From a virus: a stretch of 64,000 bases of DNA. The notes beneath the pieces were generated by a model, which worked only from the letters and a program-made list of their open reading frames with translations, was not told the DNA's origin and made no database searches. The stretch spans positions 1 to 64,000 of IMG/VR virus record IMGVR_UViG_3300005264_000002. One strand, written 5' to 3'. Positions within the stretch are counted from its first letter, which is position 1. Every line of letters starts with the position of its first letter. This document shows positions 57,971 through 64,000 of this stretch, one piece after another. Position numbers and translations under genes: made by a program.

Positions 57971-59104
57971 ATGGCAAAGAAAAAAGAAACACCAGAACAA
58001 ATTAAAAGGAATCGGCTTTTTGGAGATCTTTGTAATAGTGAAAATACATATCAAGCATCTACTATTTGTAACGACTTAGCGTCGATAGTACCCCAAAGAA
58101 AACCTTTTCTTTCATCATCCCCTTCTCTTAGTTGGGGATCTGCTGTTGGGATGGAATTTGGGACAATGGAACTCTTAATCGGAACAAAATCATCTGGTAA
58201 AACTATGATTGCGTTAGATCGAATTAAAAACATTCAAGCAACCGATCCAGAGATAGTTTGTGCTTTTGTTGATGCTGAAATGGATTTTGAATTTCAATCA
58301 ACTATTAGATGGCTAGAATCTAATGGAGTTGATACAGATCGCTTGCTAATTAAGCGTGAAGTTAATATTGAAAAAATTTGGGACTGGTTCTTAAACGATG
58401 TTCAAACAGCTTGCCGTGATAATGGGGTTAAACTTGGCGGTATTGTTATGGATTCTATTGCAGCTATGGGAGTTAAAGAACTTCCTTCTGACCTTAAGAA
58501 GATTGGAAGCAAAGGTAAGGGTGGATTCCAAATGAATAAGCAGGATTATGGAGCAAAAGCTAATTTTCTCTCCAGGAATCTATCCTTCTTTAGACAGTTT
58601 GTCAGGCAGTATAGGCCATTTGTGACATTCATCAATCAAGCTAGAATTAAAGGCCAAGATCAAGTTGGGAATGATATCTATACAACCAACGGAGGAGAAG
58701 CCTTTTATCATGAACAACAATATAGATGGTTCATTGAAAAGCTAGATGGTAAAAATAGTGTCATAACAGCAAATGGGACAGCAGATCAATTTGGTAATGA
58801 AGTTCCAATTGGACATAAAATTCGTTGGATCTGTGAAAAGAATAAGATGGGAGAAGGGCTTGGCCGCAGGGGTGTAGCTGATATCATTTATATGAAAGGT
58901 CTTGTTAATCGAGAGAAAGAGATCGTTGACCTTGGAGCTAAATTGGGAATTATTGAACAAGGTGGTGCTTGGTACACTTACAATGGAGAGAAGTTCCAGG
59001 GGGCTGAAGCATTGGCCAAAGTTTTTAAAGAAGATGCTAATGAGTACAATGGTCTTTTCGCTAAAGTTATGATGGATGCAAGCAATTCTCAAAGGTATTC
59101 ATAA
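57971..59104 (+). CDS. uvsX: RecA/UvsX-like recombinase
   Basis: 377 aa. Forms ATP-dependent filaments on single-stranded DNA and exchanges strands. Walker A GTKSSGKT (71-78), Walker B-like LGGIVMDSIAAM, DNA-binding loop region with FVTFINQARI and a C-terminal WICEKNKMGEGLGRRGVADII segment. Close in length and motif order to UvsX. Start ATG one base after the previous stop with AAAGGGATTAGAT. Confidence 0.9.
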   Translation: MAKKKETPEQIKRNRLFGDLCNSENTYQASTICNDLASIVPQRKPFLSSSPSLSWGSAVGMEFGTMELLIGTKSSGKTMIALDRIKNIQATDPEIVCAFVDAEMDFEFQSTIRWLESNGVDTDRLLIKREVNIEKIWDWFLNDVQTACRDNGVKLGGIVMDSIAAMGVKELPSDLKKIGSKGKGGFQMNKQDYGAKANFLSRNLSFFRQFVRQYRPFVTFINQARIKGQDQVGNDIYTTNGGEAFYHEQQYRWFIEKLDGKNSVITANGTADQFGNEVPIGHKIRWICEKNKMGEGLGRRGVADIIYMKGLVNREKEIVDLGAKLGIIEQGGAWYTYNGEKFQGAEALAKVFKEDANEYNGLFAKVMMDASNSQRYS

Positions 59105-60099
59105 TGATTAAGTTTATTGCTACCAGTGATCTTCATGGTAATTTAAAAAATCTTGAACCTTTTAAGATAGTTGTTAGAAGGGCATTGACTGAGGCTAGAA
59201 AACATCAATGTCCATTCTTTATTGGAGGGGATCTTAACGATACCAAAGCCATTTTGCGGGCCGAGTTTGTCCAGTTCCTAATAGAAAGTTTTTTAGAATA
59301 TTCTGATGTGCAGATTATTGTTTTAGTTGGCAACCATGATCTTGTTAATCATCATAGCAATATTGAACATTCATTAGAATTTCTTAAGAACCTTCCCAAC
59401 GTTAAAGTTATTGATACCTCTCAGGAAGTTTTTTCTGGATGGTATGCAATACCCTATCATCATAGAAATGAGGATATCTTGGAACAACTCCAGATTGCAA
59501 AAGACAAAGGATATCGTAAGATCCTCTTTCACCAAGGGATAATGGGAGCAAAACAATCTGAATATATTCTAGATAAATCTTCAATATCATTAGAAGATCT
59601 AAAAGGTTTTGATAAAGTCCTAACTGGCCATTATCATTCTTATCAAACATTAGGAAATGCTGTTTACCTTGGCTCCCCATTCAGTGTGTCATTTGCTGAA
59701 GCGAATCAAGATAAATTTATTTGGTTAGTTGAAGACAATGAAGATTTTAAAATGACTCCGATTCGTCCAGGAGCAAGAAGTCATATCCAAATTGTTTGGA
59801 ACGAAGGTCAAGAAAATGTTATCCCTCAAATAAATAAGGATGATATTTTAAAGATTGTCGCAAGAGGAACTAAAGAATTCTGTTTATCTATCAATAAAGA
59901 AGATATTAAAAAACAATATAATATTGAGAACTTACAGATTGTTACTGAGATTGCTCAGACACGAAAGAAAAGAGTTGATGCTTCTAGTATTCATAAACCA
60001 ATAGAAGTTATTGATGGATATTTAGAATCAGCAGAGACTTCGCTAAACAAGATTGAACTAAAAGAATACTTGGGGAAGGTGTGTAATGCAATTACTTGA
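59104..60099 (+). CDS. SbcD/gp47-like recombination nuclease subunit
   Basis: 331 aa, one-base overlap with the recombinase stop. Metallophosphoesterase with motifs ATSDLHGN, GGDLNDTK, VGNHDLVNHH and GHYHSY, the Mre11/SbcD signature. With the next gene it forms the ATP-dependent nuclease that processes DNA ends. Overlap of 14 bases with sbcC supports complex formation. Confidence 0.92.
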   Translation: MIKFIATSDLHGNLKNLEPFKIVVRRALTEARKHQCPFFIGGDLNDTKAILRAEFVQFLIESFLEYSDVQIIVLVGNHDLVNHHSNIEHSLEFLKNLPNVKVIDTSQEVFSGWYAIPYHHRNEDILEQLQIAKDKGYRKILFHQGIMGAKQSEYILDKSSISLEDLKGFDKVLTGHYHSYQTLGNAVYLGSPFSVSFAEANQDKFIWLVEDNEDFKMTPIRPGARSHIQIVWNEGQENVIPQINKDDILKIVARGTKEFCLSINKEDIKKQYNIENLQIVTEIAQTRKKRVDASSIHKPIEVIDGYLESAETSLNKIELKEYLGKVCNAIT

Positions 60100-62314
60100 T
60101 GCTAAAGCAAAAAACTTCTTATCATTTTTGGATTTTTCTTATAATTATTCGGCCCAAGGCTTAACAAATATTGATGGTGAAACAGGAGAAGGGAAATCTA
60201 CTTTTATGGATATTCCTTGCTATGCTTTTTTTGGGAAAACATCTAAAGATCTTAAGGCCGACGAAGTTATTAATTGGGATACTAAAAAGAATTTAGAAGT
60301 CCATTTCAGATTCAAAAAGGAAGATGGAATATATGAAATCCATCGTTATCGAAAACATAAAGATCATGAGAATGATTTCTATCTAGTCAATCCTTCAGGC
60401 GAAATGGTTCGGGGAAAAGATTCCAGAGAAACTCAAAAAATCTTAGAGCATCTTCTTGGATTTGATTATGAAATCTTTAAGAAGGCCATTTACTTTGGCC
60501 AATTTGATAATACAGATAAATTTCTTTCTTCTACTGATAAAGAGAAAAAAGATCTAATATCTACTATTTGTGATTTATCTGCTTATGATGAAAAGTTAGA
60601 TCTAGTTAAAGCTGAGATCAAAGAAAATGCAGAATACTTATATGACATTCAACAAAAGCATAACATCCTTGAGCACTCTCATGAGGCCATTGATAAACAT
60701 CTTTGTTCTACTGGTGAATCATTAGATAGATGGAATGAACAACAGAAAGAAAAGTGTGACAATTTAAAGCAGCAGTTACTTGATGCTGATCTTTCTATCC
60801 AACAAGAGATCGGAGATCTTGGAGACAAAATAGTAGAATGGGAATCTGAGAAAGACAAACGATTAGCTCAGATAGATGCTGAGATTAAAACTTGGGATGA
60901 TGTTCAAAAGGAGAAGATTCATTCATTAGAACAAGAATCTCAAAGATGGATTGATAACCAAGAATCTTTAATCCGTACAATGTCCCAGGATATTCCTAAA
61001 CTAGAAGATGATTTAAAAATAGCAAAAGATGAATATACTCAAGCTTGTTCTGAACCTGAGCAGGATCTTTCAGAAAAAATTAAGGAGATCGAACAAAAAA
61101 TATCTGATCTTAAGCTTAAAGAAAGAGAGGGAGATAAGATTTATGCTCATCAACAACATTTAGAAGGATTAAATGTCAATCTTAAGCAAATTATTATTCA
61201 AGAGAACAATAAGAAAAATGAAGGGATTGGATCAGAATGTCCTCATTGCTATCAAGAGATCACTGGTGAGGCAATTGATAAAAAAATCCAAGGACTTTAT
61301 GAAGAAGGTAAAAACCGTAAGACTGAAATTGATAATTGCCAGACTCAAATCAATCAAATCAATGAAGATATGCTAATCATAAAAGAATATACTGCTGAAC
61401 TTAAAGATATCAATGAGCAACAAAGTCAGCAAAGAATGAGATCCATGAATCTTAGAACCTTAAAAGATCGAATGGATGGACTGAAGAGAAGCCTTGATAC
61501 TAAAATTGATAGCGTGGAGCGTGAGAGAGAGCGTGGAAATCCAATGAGGTTATCTATTGAGACAGCTAACAATGAAACAAATCCTAATAAAGCTCAAAAA
61601 GGATTCATTGAATCAGAAATGAATCCCCATATTGCAGAATTAAATGTCGCAAAGAAACGGACGAATCCTTATCCAGAAATGCTATCAGCAGCAACTAAAG
61701 AACAAAATCCTTATAGAGATCAAGTAATTAATCTTGAGAATGATTTAAAAGAAAAAGGATTAAAGCTTAGAGGATATCAATCTGATATTAAAAAGATTGA
61801 CCATCAGATTCAACTAGGAGAGTTTTGGAAAGCTGGCCTTGGAACTTATATTAAATCAATGTTAATGGATTCTTTCCTTGAACAATTAAATATTCAGGCC
61901 AATGATTATTTAGAAACTCTTTTTGATGGAGTCTTAAAGATTCAATTAACTTCTGTTACCGAAGGGAAAAAGGGAGTTAAAGAAAAGATTGACCAAAAGA
62001 TCTTCAATGGTAATCATGAATGTTCTTACGATGCTCTTTCAGGTGGGGAAAGGTGTAGGATATGTTTAGCCGTGAACTTGGCCATAAGTGACATTACATG
62101 TAAATCTCTAGGTGCTTCATTCTCTCTATTAATGCTTGATGAAATCTTTACAGGGTTAGATAATGCTGGGAAGACTCAGACAATGAAACTGTTAAAAGAA
62201 CTAGAGCCAAGATTTGAAACAATATTAGTTATTGATCATACAGAAGAATTTAAATCATTATTCACTAATGTTATTACTGTCAAAAAAAGAGGCGGTATTT
62301 CAATAATTGTATAA
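60086..62314 (+). CDS. SbcC/gp46-like SMC-type ATPase subunit
   Basis: 742 aa. N-terminal Walker A GETGEGKST, then two long coiled-coil arms (residues about 180-360 and 395-570) around a zinc hook CPHC at the turn, then ABC signature LSGGERCRI and Walker B LLMLDEIFTGLD. Partner of the upstream SbcD-like nuclease, holding and signalling DNA ends. Confidence 0.93.
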   Translation: MQLLDAKAKNFLSFLDFSYNYSAQGLTNIDGETGEGKSTFMDIPCYAFFGKTSKDLKADEVINWDTKKNLEVHFRFKKEDGIYEIHRYRKHKDHENDFYLVNPSGEMVRGKDSRETQKILEHLLGFDYEIFKKAIYFGQFDNTDKFLSSTDKEKKDLISTICDLSAYDEKLDLVKAEIKENAEYLYDIQQKHNILEHSHEAIDKHLCSTGESLDRWNEQQKEKCDNLKQQLLDADLSIQQEIGDLGDKIVEWESEKDKRLAQIDAEIKTWDDVQKEKIHSLEQESQRWIDNQESLIRTMSQDIPKLEDDLKIAKDEYTQACSEPEQDLSEKIKEIEQKISDLKLKEREGDKIYAHQQHLEGLNVNLKQIIIQENNKKNEGIGSECPHCYQEITGEAIDKKIQGLYEEGKNRKTEIDNCQTQINQINEDMLIIKEYTAELKDINEQQSQQRMRSMNLRTLKDRMDGLKRSLDTKIDSVERERERGNPMRLSIETANNETNPNKAQKGFIESEMNPHIAELNVAKKRTNPYPEMLSAATKEQNPYRDQVINLENDLKEKGLKLRGYQSDIKKIDHQIQLGEFWKAGLGTYIKSMLMDSFLEQLNIQANDYLETLFDGVLKIQLTSVTEGKKGVKEKIDQKIFNGNHECSYDALSGGERCRICLAVNLAISDITCKSLGASFSLLMLDEIFTGLDNAGKTQTMKLLKELEPRFETILVIDHTEEFKSLFTNVITVKKRGGISIIV

Positions 62315-62333
62315 CTATATCATGGAGGACACT

Positions 62334-62723
62334 ATGAAATTTAAAAAACTTATTCTTATTTTCTTATTGCTTACTTTCCCTCTCGTAGTATTTGCGAATG
62401 CTGCTGTTCAAGTTCTTTCTTATGAAGAATTTTTTGCCTTTGTTTTCAATAATATAGGAGAGTTTAAGGGGGCGACATCTCTTGGAGTAACTTTTTTAAT
62501 TGTCCAAATCTTAGTTAAGTTATTTGAAACTAAAGTCGGGGCTTTGATTGGTAAATGGAAACTTACAATAGTTGCCTTTCTTACTTTGATAGTTGGGACA
62601 TTAGGAATGTCAATCTCAACTAATGTTAGTATCGTGACAGCTATCTTTTCTTCTGCTAATCTAGTTTTATTACAGGCCTTTGGCCATCAAGTTTATAAGC
62701 AATTTTTCATTAAGGAAGACTAA
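62334..62723 (+). CDS. Putative holin (129 aa)
   Basis: ATG 62334 follows GGAGG by 5 nt; longer in-frame starts lack this. Signal-like first segment (KKLILIFLLLTFPLVVFANA) and three further hydrophobic segments about residues 40-60, 72-92 and 95-115, ending with a short charged tail. This size and pattern fit holins that open the inner membrane for the amidase. Overlaps the lipoprotein gene by one base. Confidence 0.7.
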   Translation: MKFKKLILIFLLLTFPLVVFANAAVQVLSYEEFFAFVFNNIGEFKGATSLGVTFLIVQILVKLFETKVGALIGKWKLTIVAFLTLIVGTLGMSISTNVSIVTAIFSSANLVLLQAFGHQVYKQFFIKED

Positions 62724-63673
62724 TGAATCATTTTAATACTTTGTTCTGCTTTTTTATCCTCCTAATATTAGCTTCATGTGGAAGTAAACTTAGAAGAGAT
62801 CATGGGGCCATTGCTTTTAATTCAAACTTTTATAGTGCTGAGTTTAAAGCATGTGGAGAAATTCATCATGGGGTTGCATCTTGTCCAGTAGAAGAAGGGA
62901 TGCTCTTTAATGATGTAAAATTACAGATCCAAGGTTACAGTTCAGGGACGATCAAGATTAGTTCTGAGGGTTGTGATCTGTCTCAAGACGTATTCAGATA
63001 TGAAAATAATGATCTGATTGGTATCGAGATCTTGGGGAAAGTAGAGCAAAGTTGTTTCATCCAGTTTGTTGTCCAGCCTGAGTATTCTGAACGGCAGACG
63101 CAGGATTTGGTCCTAGAGGATTTCAAAGGGGCCATTTATCTGAAGAAAACCAAGCAGTCATGGACTGCACTTACTAAGGGAGTAAGGGTCAAACAGTTTA
63201 ATACATCTAAGTGGGCCATTCCTTTTCAGGATGGCCCTGATGTTAGAGCAGTATTTATTTCAGATAGATGCGATATCAATTATGATCAAAGACTAAAGGT
63301 TATAGATAATAAAGTAGAATTAGATTTGAAACAATTATTCCCCAAAATAACTGATGATGTTCAAACATGTATTTTATCAGGAGCATTAATAGGAGAATCT
63401 AAGAAAGTTAGATTATCTTGGCTCATTTCAGTATATGATGAAAAGTATCAAAGACTTCCTATTCCTAAGGTCAGATTTAAAAGAAAGAAGATCCGTATTA
63501 GTGGAGATCTAAATACATCTATTATTTCATTAAATCGTAAATATAAAATTGACAAGAAAGCTAAATTCAAATTTAATAAGAGTAAGAAAAATATTGTAAG
63601 ATTACTTACAGTTAAAGGAAGATCTCGAATAGGGATCTGGAATCCAAAAGAGCGAAGATTTTTATGGAAGTAA
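62723..63673 (+). CDS. Predicted lipoprotein in the lysis cassette (316 aa)
   Basis: Signal peptide with lipobox LASC at residues 16-19 (MNHFNTLFCFFILLILASC), so the mature protein would be anchored by Cys19. The mature part is beta-rich with several Cys; the last 80 residues are strongly basic. It lies between the holin-like gene and a small membrane coiled-coil gene, so it may be an outer-membrane spanin subunit, though 300 residues is long for one. An alternative is a wall- or host-modifying lipoprotein. Confidence 0.7.
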   Translation: MNHFNTLFCFFILLILASCGSKLRRDHGAIAFNSNFYSAEFKACGEIHHGVASCPVEEGMLFNDVKLQIQGYSSGTIKISSEGCDLSQDVFRYENNDLIGIEILGKVEQSCFIQFVVQPEYSERQTQDLVLEDFKGAIYLKKTKQSWTALTKGVRVKQFNTSKWAIPFQDGPDVRAVFISDRCDINYDQRLKVIDNKVELDLKQLFPKITDDVQTCILSGALIGESKKVRLSWLISVYDEKYQRLPIPKVRFKRKKIRISGDLNTSIISLNRKYKIDKKAKFKFNKSKKNIVRLLTVKGRSRIGIWNPKERRFLWK

Positions 63674-63939
63674 ACCCCGATTGGATTAAGATGATTGAAG
63701 GGATTCTTAGTGGAGGATCTACTGCTAATATCATTAAGGGAATATTACTTCTTCTTCTTGGTGTAGGCTTTTTCTTTATTAAAAGCTGGATCAAAAAGCA
63801 AAAAATTAAAGTTGCACGAGCAAAAACTCAACAACAAAGACAAGACCATCAAACTCAATTAGATCAAGAAACCAGAGTTATTTCCCAAGATACTCAAAAC
63901 TCAGAAGAGAGGATAGAAGATATTATTAATGGGGAATGA
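63664..63939 (+). CDS. Small membrane protein with coiled-coil tail, i-spanin-like (91 aa)
   Basis: Overlaps the lipoprotein gene by 10 bases. One membrane segment (residues about 25-42, IKGILLLLLGVGFFFIKSW) is followed by a basic then Gln-rich coiled-coil tail. Size, topology and overlap with a lipoprotein gene are typical of inner-membrane spanin subunits, which join with an outer-membrane lipoprotein to fuse membranes at lysis. The family is not proven. Confidence 0.6.
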   Translation: MEVNPDWIKMIEGILSGGSTANIIKGILLLLLGVGFFFIKSWIKKQKIKVARAKTQQQRQDHQTQLDQETRVISQDTQNSEERIEDIINGE

Positions 63940-63942
63940 TGT

Positions 63943-64000
63943 ATGGGTAAAATTGTAGTAGGATTAGATCTGTCAACCAAGACAGGTTATTCAGTTTTTG
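63943..64000 (+). CDS. RuvC-like Holliday junction resolvase, N-terminal fragment
   Basis: ATG 63943 after GGGGAATGATGT; the window ends after 19 codons. The visible VVGLDLSTKTGYSVF is the first beta strand and catalytic Asp (DxSxxxTG) of RNase H-fold nucleases of the RuvC type. It would resolve recombination intermediates. Truncated by the window edge, not by a mutation. Confidence 0.6.
   Translation, partial: MGKIVVGLDLSTKTGYSVF

Overview
The window is a contiguous piece of a tailed-phage genome (Caudoviricetes). It is AT-rich (about two thirds A+T by eye), densely packed, almost entirely on the + strand, with strong AGGAGG-type ribosome binding sites. No tRNA, rRNA, CRISPR array or insertion sequence was seen. 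Both ends lie inside the phage: a gene tail at the left edge and a RuvC-like gene cut at 64000. No terminase gene was recognised. Two predicted lipoproteins, a holin-like protein and a spanin-like protein suggest a Gram-negative host; the sequence does not name it. An HK97-type head, a tape measure protein, a frameshifted tail chaperone pair and no visible sheath suggest a long-tailed siphovirus.

Layout. (1) 1-12014: a run of small, mostly unknown genes containing a lipoprotein, an N-acetylmuramoyl-L-alanine amidase (endolysin) with two zinc ribbons, a C5 cytosine methyltransferase, an Rrf2-type regulator, an Nmad1-like protein and many small Cys-rich proteins. (2) 12053-13234, minus strand: a metallophosphoesterase with an HNH-associated-repeat-like N-terminus. 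(3) 13415-46903: virion genes in canonical order: portal-MuF fusion, prohead protease, acidic scaffold-like protein, major capsid protein, accessory virion proteins, a papain-like peptidase, neck proteins, tail tube, tail chaperone with a -1 frameshift, tape measure, distal tail and fibre proteins, collar-domain tips. (4) 46893-48338, minus strand: a UvsW-like helicase. (5) 48339-48773: a CpG-rich, hairpin-rich island between divergent promoters. (6) 48774-62314: replication and recombination: DnaB-type helicase, primase, sigma-like factor, DnaE polymerase, single-strand binding protein, UvsX/RecA-like recombinase, SbcD/gp47 and SbcC/gp46. (7) 62334-63939: a holin-like, lipoprotein and spanin-like cassette, then a RuvC-like gene.

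Regulation is the most striking aspect. Two promoter classes can be read by eye. The first (AAAAGATA, about 15 nt, CGTATAAT) precedes replication genes and some left-arm genes. The second (TGTAWRTAT) sits in short gaps before virion genes, the phosphoesterase and the first lipoprotein. The encoded sigma-like factor is a candidate reader of the second class. Three genes (helicase, the 51969 gene and dnaE) have the start codon exactly 5 nt after TATAAT, so they are probably translated from leaderless mRNAs. Other notable items: a domain copied into four structural genes, strong GGCC enrichment, a gp32-like protein ending in the bacterial SSB tip DDIPF, and a 55-bp duplicated promoter block.
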